A stretch of 64,000 nt of DNA, taken from positions 79,654,124 to 79,718,123 of the forward strand of contig CM049308.1 of the NCBI GenBank assembly GCA_026874595.1, written 5' to 3'. Below, in pieces: positions 15,201 through 24,275 of this stretch (position 1 is the stretch's first letter; each line of letters begins with the position of its first letter). The translations under genes were made by a program, and so were the position numbers. Under the pieces are notes generated by a model, which was not told the DNA's origin, made no database searches, and worked only from the letters and a program-made list of their open reading frames with translations. This DNA comes from Sipunculus nudus. Taxonomy: Eukaryota > Annelida > Sipuncula > Golfingiida > Sipunculidae.

Positions 15201-16487
15201 AACCATCAGTTTCAAATTTAAAACAAAAACAATTTTTCTTCTGCCATTTATGTTTGCACTAGATCTCCAATATGGCTGATTTTCAAAAGCTGAGATTTGG
15301 GCTTGATATTAGTCCCAGATCACAGATTTGCACCTGATATTTATTTATTTACTAGAGATTTCTAGTGAATTTAATGATTGTATACATCTAGTTTGCACGT
15401 TTATCTGAAAAGCCAGAAAAACATCTTGCATCCTGATAAAAAAAATAAAGTTCTGTGGTTTAGTGTAGTTACAATATTGTAGTTTAGTGAAAATTTGTCA
15501 TTAACTATTTGAGTTTTATCCTGGGAGCAGACAATCTAACAAACAAGAGTGACAACATAACCTCTAAATATAGGTATCCAACATGGCTGTTCTGAGGTTT
15601 ATGTATGTTTTATTGTTTTCCAGGAGGGTCCGTTTGTTAAGTTACAGATGGGTAGTGAGACGAGTCTGTACGTGGACAGTGAACCGCCGACACATTGCTT
15701 CAGTCCCTGCTGCCACATGGCCTCAGAGAAAACTGTCAAGTGAGTTGTCATAGCAACAGCAAGAACTAAATTTCTTGCTATAAGATACAAGTGCTTTTAT
15801 TGCAGACCCTGCAGTTGTTTAAATAAAATTGAAAACATCTGTCTGAGTAAATTGTGTGAAACTTTAACATCTAGTGTATATGTAATAACTTGTATTTGCA
15901 GCGCATAATGGTACAATACTGTATACAAATGGACTGCTAAAATGGCTTTGAATATTGTTTGATTTGATCATTTTTTTACATAAAGCATTATGAATAATCA
16001 AGAATTTATTACCCTAATTAAACCAGCTATTTTACAACTCAAGAACTTCCTGTAGCATTAAATCTGTCTTGCTCAACTTACTAACAAATTGATGTGAGCC
16101 TGACATGTCATAGCATCAGGTTAATTGTGTCATAACTGGCAGAACTGTTGTTTAGGCCTCCAATTAAAACATAAGCTGAGTCAGTTGGTTAAGGTTGTAA
16201 CTGTTGCATTAAGACCCATTTGTCCTTTTATAATCATGTGTTCTCTGTTTTTCTGTTTATTGGTGCAAAGGGCGTTGATGTTTAGGATGTTGGTCCATTT
16301 GTCAGCTGAGCATCATTTGGTCACAATGTATATTTTTGTGTTTTATATTTTTACTTGTAGATACTGGGCAGCCATTCCTATCCCTCATGGTTGCCATGGT
16401 TTCCAGGCTGCCTGCCCGTTCTGTGCCACGCCCCTGACAGATCACCCGGGATGGATCAAGCTCATATTCCAAGACCATGTGGACTGA
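3108..16487 (+). CDS. PELI: Pellino-family E3 ubiquitin ligase, 5'-partial, seven coding exons
   Basis: Pellino proteins ubiquitinate IRAK-family kinases and others in Toll/IL-1 receptor signalling in the cytosol; that role is family knowledge. Exons join as 3108-3237, 9897-10196, 10426-10611, 11983-12081, 12849-13067, 15624-15739 and 16361-16487, all with AG acceptors and GT donors and matching phases. The 391 visible residues cover nearly the whole 420-residue family length. Residues 1 to about 240 form the FHA-like region, with FQIGRSSEMPIDF and QSTISRFACRI. Residues about 255-391 form the RING-like region: C257, C285-G-H287, C306-P-M-C309, C336, C340, C341-H, H359, H362, C368-P-F-C371. 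All expected Cys/His positions are present and no frame is broken. The missing N-terminus (about 25-30 residues) should be one exon: the first visible exon begins with the last base of a split codon. No Pellino start exon was recognised in 1-3107. Confidence 0.95.
3500..3795 (+). repeat. Dispersed repeat, 'CCTGAAA...TTTCAT...ACAAAC...GGAGGCAATAA' family, copy 1
   Basis: Reads CATTCCTGAAATGCC, AAATTTCATAAGATTC, TGTTGTTAACAAACAC and ends CCAGTGGAGGCAATAAAAT. The same order of blocks is seen reversed at 8640-8960 and, partly, forward at 8385-8550 and 24000-24275. No coding content. Confidence 0.7.
5482..5633. mobile_element. Small inverted-repeat element (MITE-like), copy 1
   Basis: Starts CAGGGACAGATCCAGG (5482-5497) and ends CCTGGATCTGCCACTG (5618-5633); the second is the reverse complement of the first at 14 of 16 bases. 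Internal AGGGGAGGGTCCAACC and ACCTTAAAAAGGTCCT are shared with the copy at 23280-23425. About 150 bp, no ORF, with a C13 run at 5607-5619. Non-autonomous DNA transposon is the likely nature; the superfamily is not determined. Confidence 0.65.
5831..6703. repeat. 53-bp minisatellite, about 16.5 copies
   Basis: TCCATAATATCC-type unit starts recur at 5831, 5884, 5937, 5990, 6043 and every 53 bp to 6679, without a single length change. Each unit continues CTGCCATCAGCCAGCATG, TTCTTTTGTCTGTTGATG. Variants are shared by non-adjacent units: copies 4 and 12 both carry CAGCAAGTTCTTTAGTCTG, and copies 11 and 13 both carry TCCATAAAATCCCTC. 53 is not a multiple of three and stops occur in the frames, so it is non-coding. 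It lies in Pellino intron 1. Confidence 0.95.
8385..8550 (+). repeat. Dispersed repeat of the 3500-3795 family, copy 2 (partial)
   Basis: Contains ATTGCTAACAGACAAACC and ends in a degraded GATAGAGGTATTATAAG, equivalent to the tail block of the family. Older and more diverged than the neighbouring reversed copy at 8640-8960. Confidence 0.5.
8640..8960 (-). repeat. Dispersed repeat of the 3500-3795 family, copy 3 (reversed)
   Basis: TGCCTCTGCCAGAAGGG, TTTACAACATAACTC, GAATCTCATGAAATTT and GGACATTTCAGGAATG are the reverse-complement counterparts, in reverse order, of blocks in 3500-3795. Confidence 0.65.
9897..10196 (+). CDS. PELI: Pellino coding exon, core of the FHA-like domain
   Basis: 100 codons in phase 0 on both sides, acceptor TTTTTTAG, donor GTAAGT. 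It encodes HSVSYTLSRNHAVIV, TDMFQIGRSSEMPIDFVV, STISRFACRILVDRNPP and ARIYAAGFDSHSNIFLG, all signature Pellino strings. The GRSS and SRF positions correspond to the phospho-threonine-binding loop region of FHA folds, by family knowledge. Confidence 0.96.
10426..10611 (+). CDS. PELI: Pellino coding exon
   Basis: 62 codons, phase 0, acceptor TTCAG and donor GTAAGT. It encodes EKATKWYDKGEIDGLTTNGI, ILIMHPAGG and SKPGIWREVSVGG, matching the family order LTTNG - MHP - KPG-WRE-SV. The preceding intron is only 229 bp. Confidence 0.95.
11415..11805 (+). repeat. 390-bp dispersed repeat, copy 1 (Pellino intron 3)
   Basis: Shares CACCTTCTGTTTACATTTCA, ATTACCCTCTTCACTACATT, GCCCCAGTGCATTGTGGG and ACTCTTGTGAGTC with 13845-14230, in the same order and orientation. 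The ORFs seen across it are not conserved between the two copies, so it is not coding. Confidence 0.75.
11983..12081 (+). CDS. PELI: Pellino coding exon
   Basis: 33 codons, phase 0, acceptor TTATTGCAG, donor GTGAGT. It encodes VESEDNILRDGTLIDLCGAT followed by MLWRSALGLMSSP, corresponding to the family LIDLCGATLLWR segment that closes the FHA-like region. Confidence 0.94.
12849..13067 (+). CDS. PELI: Pellino coding exon, start of the RING-like region
   Basis: 73 codons, acceptor CTTTTAG, donor GTAGGA. It encodes INAGRPQCPVGLNTL, then VYLLCGHVHGQHEWG, and ends in RTCPMCRK. These supply the first Cys/His ligands (CPVG, CGHVHG, CPMC) of the Pellino RING-like domain. Confidence 0.95.
13098..13215 (+). 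mobile_element. Degenerate tRNA-like SINE
   Basis: GTGTAGCCTAGTGGTCAAGC resembles a pol III A box in a tRNA-like head and is followed by a near-duplicate GTAGCCTAGTGATCAAGCC 26 bp later. GGTCCATGGTAGAAATCC lies where a decayed B box would be. Directly downstream of the CPMC exon donor of Pellino. Confidence 0.4.
13845..14230 (+). repeat. 390-bp dispersed repeat, copy 2 (Pellino intron 5)
   Basis: Second copy of the block at 11415-11805, diverged by substitutions and small indels but collinear through GGGACTACTTGTCT, CACCTTCTGTTTACATTTCA, TTACCCTCTTCACTACATT and GCCCCAGTGCATTGTGGGG. The rest of intron 5 up to 15623 shows nothing specific. Confidence 0.75.
15624..15739 (+). CDS. PELI: Pellino coding exon, middle of the RING-like region
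   Basis: Acceptor TTTTCCAG, donor GTGAGT. It encodes EGPFVKLQMGSETSLYVDS and PPTHCFSPCCHMASEKTV and ends with two bases of a Lys codon completed by the next exon. The CFSPCCH cluster supplies further metal ligands. The family has A or C at the first of these positions. Confidence 0.94.
16361..16487 (+). CDS. PELI: Pellino terminal coding exon with stop
   Basis: Acceptor TTACTTGTAG. It completes the split Lys codon, reads YWAAIPIPHG, CHGFQAACPFCATPL and WIKLIFQDHVD, and stops at TGA 16485-16487. The C-terminal LIFQ-x-x-x-D ending is the family ending. The 3' UTR follows; I could not place its end with confidence (AATAAA-like motifs occur from 17342). Confidence 0.95.
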
Positions 16488-17031
16488 CAGCACTAGCGCC
16501 TTGCAGGCAAACCCTGACTGGTGCTCCATCTGGTGGTTCGGTGTGGAACCAGTAGTACAAATGGTTATGTTGTACCAGCTGTGACATGATGCAATATTCT
16601 GTGCATGGATACGTGTCGCTACTGTGTCAATGTCATGACCTTTATGCACCCCCAGATTTTCTCACCTGATTCTTTGATACATTTCTTTAATACAATTATA
16701 ATTTTTTTTTCAAATCTGAAAAATGTTACATAGGTTGTGGTTGACCAGATTTGTATGTTAAACAGAGAGGGGCAGAGAGAATGATATTAAAAGGGAGGGT
16801 AAGTCATTTATTATGACTTTTGAAATGAGGACTGAAGTATACATACATATATTATATATATGTATGAAAATCAGTCATCAGTGAGGTGGTACCAAAATAG
16901 AAGTATAAATATAAAATTATAAGTAATACTTAAAGGAATGCAGGCTGGTGCGGACTGATTCAAACGTATGTTAAGAAATGGTTAGAATGATTCCAGGTGT
17001 GATAAATTCTGACATATCCTGTACTTTTTTT

Positions 17032-17034
<3 letters not shown>

Positions 17035-17086
<52 letters not shown>
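17035..17086. repeat. (TA)n microsatellite
   Basis: Uninterrupted alternating TA for about 50 bp, about 550 bp past the Pellino stop. Confidence 0.95.
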
Positions 17087-17090
<4 letters not shown>

Positions 17091-17342
17091 TTGAAACAGC
17101 GTTATAAAAATGAATTTTATGACAATCATAGTGACAGGCCCATTTAATTGTTGAGATGGCTTATTTGTTAACTACTCAAACATGAACTCACATATATTGT
17201 TTATTTATTATAGATTACCACTGCCAGGGATGAGAAGGCCATCCTTCTCAACTTCAGTACACTAATTTCTTGTTTCTCACATCACCATCAGATGGCGTCA
17301 TCATCAATGATGCTAGAATGATATGCTAGTCTACACACATGA

Positions 17343-17401
17343 ATAAAATAAATGGTGACATCTCAACATAGTCTATTTTAAGGTGTCACCATTTATTTTA
17401 T
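17343..17401. repeat. 18-bp perfect inverted repeat (hairpin), possibly in the Pellino 3' UTR
   Basis: ATAAAATAAATGGTGACA at 17343-17360 and its exact reverse complement at 17384-17401, separated by 23 bp. The left arm contains overlapping AATAAA-type polyadenylation motifs, so on a transcript the signal would sit inside the stem. Confidence 0.9.
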
Positions 17402-18009
17402 CCATCATGAATGAATTAGTAATGTTACTGCCCACTAGGTGGCTGCACAGTATTATAAGCAGTGGCACCACATTCACGTGGCAGTATTTTTTGTAAAGGA
17501 ACCAAAATATGATTTCTTATTAAAACTTCTGATCAGATGAGAGCAGTCATGAGAATATCTATATTCAAATGTGATTGATCTTGATGATTCTTTAGCCAGT
17601 ATCATAACAAATCGCTTGCTGTGCCCTATGATGGTGTCATGCTGGTGCATGCCATGGATGCTAGCTTCATGGAAAACCATATGTTGTTAGATCACAGCTC
17701 GAAATACCCTCACAAGCCTTAAATCAAAAACTGGACCAGCTGATGTTTCTCTGAGGTCTGTCACACATTTTCTTTGTGAAAATAATTAGACCATCCAGGG
17801 AGGTCTAGCTGTACTGCTGTACAGTAAAGTGGAGAATACAATGACACTGTAAGGTATGTATGTATAGAACAAAACGTTGTGCATCACTGATAAATAGCAG
17901 AACTCATGCAGTTGTACAGCATTATCAAACATGGAAATTTTTCACTTGAAATTTTTCACCCTTTGTTGGCAATGACAAAGCTAAGTGAGCTTTAATCATA
18001 TGAAATTAG

Positions 18010-18195
18010 ACACAGGGCCTGGACAGCTGAGCAGTAAAATGCCTGGCCTTTTCTGCTGGCGACCAGGGTTCGATCCGAGGTGCTGCCATGAGAATGGGTT
18101 GTAGTGGCCTGTCCAAGGTCGGCGGTTCTCTCCGGGTTCTCCGGCTTCCTCGCACCAACTTAACTTTCAGTCAGTCAGTCAGACACAGCCAGGGT
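18010..18195 (+). mobile_element. tRNA-derived SINE
   Basis: A-box-like GACAGCTGAGCAGTAAAATG near 18022, a clean B box GGTTCGATCC at 18067-18076, then a conserved SINE core-like GGTTCTCTCCGGGTTCTCCGG, TTCCTCGCACC, and a short (CAGT)n tail at about 18168-18183. Head, core and tail order is that of metazoan tRNA SINEs. Confidence 0.75.
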
Positions 18196-19638
18196 TAATT
18201 TGATAAATTTGGTCATCATGGATATGGCCTATTAGAGATTCATGGATACTTGCTTGAGAATTCCAGCACATGCTGAGTGTGTATATCTATTAATAAAAAC
18301 TTCCTGGCTCACAATTCCAATTCACAAATGGTGACAGCTGTTACATACTATATTACTATACAATGGGGCTATGTGTATCCAAGGTTAGTAAAAAAATTAT
18401 AGACTTGGCTATAAATGCCTAGTCATAAAATCAACACAAATAGAATCTCAAGCTGATGTAGGTGTTTATATAAGTATGATGTTGCTGAAAGTTGAATGTC
18501 AGTAATATGGATAGCAGTTTGTGAAAGTAAGGAAAGGAAAGATTATTTTGGTCTCTTGAAGAATGTACATATAAAACAGATATTACAGGTAGGAATGTTT
18601 TTGATGCATAGATGTTCATTCACTGCCGAAATTATGAATCAGTGAAGTGTCTAGTTCAGACACCATGTTTGGAGTTCTCATGTTATATACTCATTTATGT
18701 GAGTATATATAAGTTTGTTTAGTGTGTGAGATATTACCCTGAGATGAAGAATGTATGTGCTCAGTAACCCTGCAGGATTGTCGCTTGATGTTGCAAGTAA
18801 GAGGCTACTTATGTCGCTCCTTGTTTTTACGCCTTGCCATGTCGCTGCACAGTCATTTAATGTTGCTTCCTTGCCAGCTAGAGCCTATAGGTTGTAATTT
18901 TCATCATGGTTCTTCTCAGATGCACATGTTAGTTAGAATTTGTTGTACTCAATTGTAGGTCTTCCATACTGAGGATGTTCAAATTTTAAAGAAGTCAATA
19001 TATTTTATAAGGTCAAGGCCACTGTTAACAAGGTCAAGGTCAATGTAGGAAGGTTCATGCCAGCGCAGGTTCTCTTTTTTTACCACAGTCTAACTCTGCT
19101 CATACATAAAAAAAACAAACAAATATTTCTTTTTAACATGGTTAACAATAAGACAATCAGTTTTGTATTATTCCTTTGCTATCTTGGTGCTTCAAAGTGT
19201 TTATTGCAGCAACATTTTAACTGTTACATATTTGCCTTATGTTCTGTCCATCCTTGTATCCTGAGAATCTAAGGTGACTGGTTTGAAGTATGACTTTACA
19301 GTGGTTATATTTGTACATAAAGATGTGACAGTATATTTTATCTGTTTAGCATACATATATCACATATATTCAGATTTATGGCTACAAGAAAACCCTTTAC
19401 TTCAGTCATGGATGCAGTTGGAAATGAGTGTCAGATGTTTTTTGATCCCTAATCACCGGATAAGTCATGTGATTTAAATGATAAAGTAATGTGTTATCTT
19501 GAATGAACCAATATTAACAATGCCATCTAATTTATACTTTCTAAACATGTACAAGTAACATCGGGTAGATGTATTTGGTGTTGCTTTGCTTTTAGTTGTG
19601 ATAAAAATAATATATATTTATATATATATATATATATA

Positions 19639-19825
19639 CAATGAAACCTCGTTGTGTCTAAGTCAAAGGGACCCTCAGATAACTTGGACATATTTGAGGT
19701 TCGACACAAGCGGGTTTTATTTGGTAATAATTTAACTAGAATTGTCCGGAATATCGAGTCTGTAACTTGACATAAGCAGGGTATTCGACTGAAGCGAGTT
19801 TAACACAACGCGTTTTCACTTTGTG
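19639..19825. mobile_element. Pogo/Tc1-like MITE inserted in a TA tract
   Basis: Left end CAATGAAACCTCGTTGTGT and right end ACACAACGCGTTTTCACT are imperfect inverted repeats. TATATA sequence lies directly on both sides, consistent with TA target duplication. CAnTGAAACCTCGTT is a familiar terminus of pogo/Tigger-like elements. No transposase is present. Confidence 0.6.
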
Positions 19826-20343
19826 TATATGTATATATATGTATATATATATTAAGTGTTGATACAGGAAAGATTAATTGTTGGGGTGTGGGGGAACAAT
19901 AGCTAAGAATTTAACATAAATGGGTACCTGACCTAGTGTGAGGTTTTGCTATCTATGTTGCAAAATAATGTACCCCTGATAATTAATGTTGTGTTGTAGT
20001 TAGCCAATTTTGTGAACCTCTCATACATATCTGCCATGTATAGTTTCTTGGGAAAGAACACCTCTAGCTGCTGTAAATTCTATTTTTGCACCGTATCTTA
20101 CAAGAACACATATTTGCACGCTGCATGTGATTGTGTGACTTCTTTGTGTGGTCCTGTGACTTCTATCCCATATACCTGCTCAGGAGGGCTAGGTAGTGAT
20201 GTGGGTGGGAGTATGTTACTGGAAATTACTTCAACTAGATAATGTTAGATGATCTCTATAGATTACAGAGGCTGGTATATTTTTTTATTCAAGAACACTG
20301 ACATAAATATATAGATACCTGTTCATGTTTATATACATACATA

Positions 20344-20347
<4 letters not shown>

Positions 20348-20385
<38 letters not shown>
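20348..20385. repeat. (TA)n microsatellite
   Basis: Alternating TA of about 36 bp flanked by ATACATACAT-type sequence. Confidence 0.9.
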
Positions 20386-20388
<3 letters not shown>

Positions 20389-20524
20389 CATAATAATGCA
20401 TAACCTCCATGTTTGGGTCCTTCCTTGTTGAACCATGATATTTCAATAGTTAAAAACAACTAGGACCTCTGCCATATTGTTGTAAAGGTAAAGGGTTTAT
20501 AGTCTGATATCATAGACTATGTCA

Positions 20525-20640
20525 GTCGCTTCTTGTGGTAATGGCTTTGGCTAGGAGTCTTAGTGTGGAAGGCAGTCAGGACGGGATACGAACCCGCACC
20601 TTGCGGTCAAAAGTAGTACAAGGGAGAAGACATGCTTCAA
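20525..20640 (-). mobile_element. tRNA-like SINE fragment
   Basis: On the - strand GACCGCAAGGTGCGGGTTCG continues into TATCCCG; GGGTTCGTATCCC (20583-20595) fits a pol III B box. No complete cloverleaf could be drawn, so it is called a tRNA-derived fragment and not a tRNA gene. Confidence 0.4.
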
Positions 20641-23279
20641 AATATCCATTTGATGGGAAAGCGTCCATTACCACATTACTTCTTCAAGTGTTCATAGATA
20701 TACCTATTTTTGAAAAGAATCCAGATGCCCAGTGCCCAAAATTTGAAAGGTTCATATATATATATATATATATATAATATTTGTGTGTATGTATATTCTG
20801 TATAATGGTCATGACAAGACACTGTTTGTTTGCTTGATATATTACTAACTACTTCGTTGTTTGTGCTCAAACTGAGTAAGCAATGATTGACATGATCTAT
20901 GTGTACATGTGGATTGTTATTGGGATGCAGTCTTTGTATGCCCTGGGATGCGGTGCAGCATCCTCCTTGGGCACACACCAGATGATGGGTATGTCGTTGA
21001 GCTTATATGTGTATATATTAATGATCACCAGAGTATGGAGAACCACTGGGTGAGATGGTTTTATCTCCATGTTTACTATACTTTGTTCCACCACCCCCTG
21101 TCCACTGATTTTTGGCAATAATTTTCAAATTTGATTAATCTGAACATTGGAGTGACACCCTCGTTTGGGTTTTAAAGATTTGATAATTAACTCATAATTT
21201 TATATTTTACTTCTTTATGGACTCTTTTCCCAAGTTTTGACTTGTTTTTTATCTCCCTATGGGAGCAGCCATCTTGCATGTGACCCAGTGATCTTGTTTA
21301 AATTTTGTACAAAAAATGATACTAAAGGAATTGTTATATAAACTCACCTTCAGGTCTCCATTGGAATTTCTTTTTTTATACTGGTAATTTCAGTGAGAAA
21401 AAAATATTGACAGAAAAACAGATGATCAGGAGTTAGTGGAACAGAATATAATACTATCATTGTATCATACTGCACAAATTTCTGACTTATCTTGTACATT
21501 ATATGTTCACAATTAGCCAGTGTTTGAATAGACTGGTCCTCTGCCTCATGTCTTATCTTCTAGTCACATTGATATTATTACATTAATTTATTTGAGTGTC
21601 AGTTGGTATGACATAGGGTATGTGTGTTATAACCAAAAGCAGCAAATATATGGTTAATAACACCAGTTGTAGAGTTTTCAAGGACCTTTCAGTGAATATT
21701 TTTTTGACAAATGCTTATTTTATCATTTCAGCCTTGCTTTGCTGAATACGTTTACAAAATGCAGAATTAACAACTTGATCTGTCCTATTTCTGTTTTCTA
21801 CATCTGTTTATAATCTGTCATACTTCTGTTTTCTGTATCCATTTATGAGTTTACTTTGTGGTATGTGTCTTTTTTTTCAGCAAGGTATACTCAATTAGAC
21901 AATTATTTTACTTACTGATCCCAAGAAGTTGCGTTATTACCCCCAGTGGTACTTCATGTAACCATGGTAGCTAGCAATCTCTATTCTCCACTCAGAAGTA
22001 TCATCTTGGTACTGATGACAATAATCCCTCTGTTTGTTCATATGACATGCTGTCGTGCAGCAATTGTTTATTTCTCAAAGGAATTTAAAAAAGGCTGATC
22101 TGTTTGATGAAGAATATATCCAAATTATACTATCACCACATAAATTTGAACAAGTGACCCATGGGTCAAGACACTCAGTTGACTACTTTGGATATAGAAA
22201 GGAGCAACTTTTGTGGAAAGTACAGAAGCAAATAGTGGTTGGATATATTGTGGGCTCGGGAGGAGGAGGAGGAGAAATATAAACTAGGTCATAGTAAAGC
22301 CAGGTATTAAACTAAAAACTGAACATATTCCTGTTAACAAGAACGAGCATAAGGACATGATCATTATTGGTTTAAGCACCAAGCTGTTTTAGAACTTGAA
22401 AAATTAATGTGAGAATATGCTGATTTTGCATTAAAGGGCCAATTACATTTTGGTATGGAGATAGTAAAAATCTGGTAAAGGATGAAATAGAAAGTAAACG
22501 TAACATGTTGTGTGCAAACTGGTCAGCAGGGCATCACTATTTGTGTAATATGTGCCCTTAGGTGGATGGGTGATTCCTACCACAGTAGAGTATTCACTAT
22601 GAGAATCTTAAGGAGAATGGGAATAACTTCTTTAAATGCCTATCGGTGGCTCCACCATGCATATAAACCTGACTGCTTCTTCGTACCTACTTTTGTTGCT
22701 TAGTGTTTACAACATGGCTTACTACACCATTTGTGTTTCAATGAAGAACACTGTTATGACATTTTTCATGTCTAGAAGAAACTGTCAGTATTTCTTTATC
22801 ATTGTTAATTATTTTTACCGCACTGAAAATATTATAAGCTTTTATTACCACTGACATCATAAGAACATTCATTCAGTGCTTTTCATAAAATGAACACTCA
22901 TCACAGACTGCCCATGTACTAGATGCCATTTTCTGAAGTGTTCATGGCAAATTAACGTAATCATGTCAGAAATTTGTAAGAAATTGTTCAGACATTGTGT
23001 GATTGAATGACAGATGGTAGGGCTGTAATGATGTGCTAGTACATCATGATACACCATGGTACAAAGTTAGCTGTTGTATCTGAACCATCAGATGAACAAG
23101 GTAAGTATTTACACCACTGCCAGATATGTCGTTTTTAGCTAGTTATTTGGTTAGTTTGTTTTTTAGCAACTTGAATGAAAAAGTTATTAAGAGTTTTTGT
23201 TGATATTTTACAGAGGGTTAGGGTGACACCAAGGAACAACAGTACATTAAAATTTAGAGGTAATCTGGATCAGCATAAT

Positions 23280-23425
23280 CAGGGGCAGATCCAGGATTTA
23301 GGAAAAAAGGGGAGTCCAACCCAGAGGACTCATAAAAAACTAAAAAAAAAAGGTCCCCATGTCTGGAAAAAAGGGGGGAGGAGTCTAGGCCGTAGGTTGT
23401 TATATTTTCCCTATTTGGGGGGCTG
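23280..23425. mobile_element. Small inverted-repeat element, copy 2
   Basis: Begins CAGGGGCAGATCCAGG and is collinear with 5482-5633 through GGGGAGTCCAACC, GGACTCATAA and GGTCC. The right terminal repeat is not recognisable, so the copy is degraded or truncated. Confidence 0.55.
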
Positions 23426-23999
23426 GGCTTGTATTGATATATTTTCTTCACATCAGGTGGAGGTGCATATGTGGTCTCTGACTACTTTTTATTTTGTCAT
23501 CTGATGGAAAGGGATGTCTTGTATCTCAGCACCATATAAGGCATGTAAGGTGAAATACTGGTCATTGGTCAGAAACAAGTAAATCAACATCTGATTGGCT
23601 AAAACACATTATTATTTAACCAATAGAAGGGGCTAGTTTAGAAATCATAAAGCAAGTTGTGCCATCCCTCAATGAACCAGAAAGAACATAGGCTTTGAAT
23701 CATAATGATAATATACATGTACTTTATGTGTATTGTATATCATCAAGTGAAGTATTGAGATCTGTCTTGCATAATGGGATATGTATCAGAACAGTCCTAA
23801 GATATCGTCTTTTTTACCAAGTGAAGAAGAGCAGGGAGTTCATTACCCATGTTTAGATAGAGATTAAGAATTAAGAACACTAATACATTGTACTGAGAGC
23901 AGTGTTCATGAGAAGTCAAGAGAATGCTGATAGTCAGATATAATGACTATCATAAGCAAAGGATGGAGATCCCAAATTGAACTAGAAATTTGCACTCAG

Positions 24000-24275
24000 A
24001 GAGTGCGGATCTCTGCTGAGGGAGCTCATTGCCCCCATACGGTATTGTCAGAAATGCAGCATTTTTCCTTTAAAAAAATCCTGGATATAGATGGTGATCC
24101 GGATCACCCCCAACAATTTAATCAATTGTTCCTTGTATCATAGCCAAACCATCCTGAAAATTTCATCAAATTATGTTATTAACTATTTTAGTAATGTTGC
24201 TAACAGACAGACAGAGAAACAAACCAATGCCAGCAAAAACATTATCCCCACAACTTGGCAGAGATAATAAAGATG
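24000..24275 (+). repeat. Dispersed repeat of the 3500-3795 family, copy 4
   Basis: CTGGATATAGATGGTGATCC, CCTGAAAATTTCATCAAATT, TTGCTAACAGACAGACAG and the ending TTGGCAGAGATAATAAAG follow the family order. Confidence 0.65.

Noticed and set aside
20525-20640. tRNA gene on the - strand
   Set aside because: Only a B-box-like arm is convincing; no acceptor stem or anticodon arm could be paired. Kept only as a tRNA-like SINE fragment.
22055-22282. 75-codon ORF ending in a Gly-rich tail
   Set aside because: The tail is a translated GGA repeat and the sequence includes a repeat-end palindrome (22155-22168); no gene evidence.
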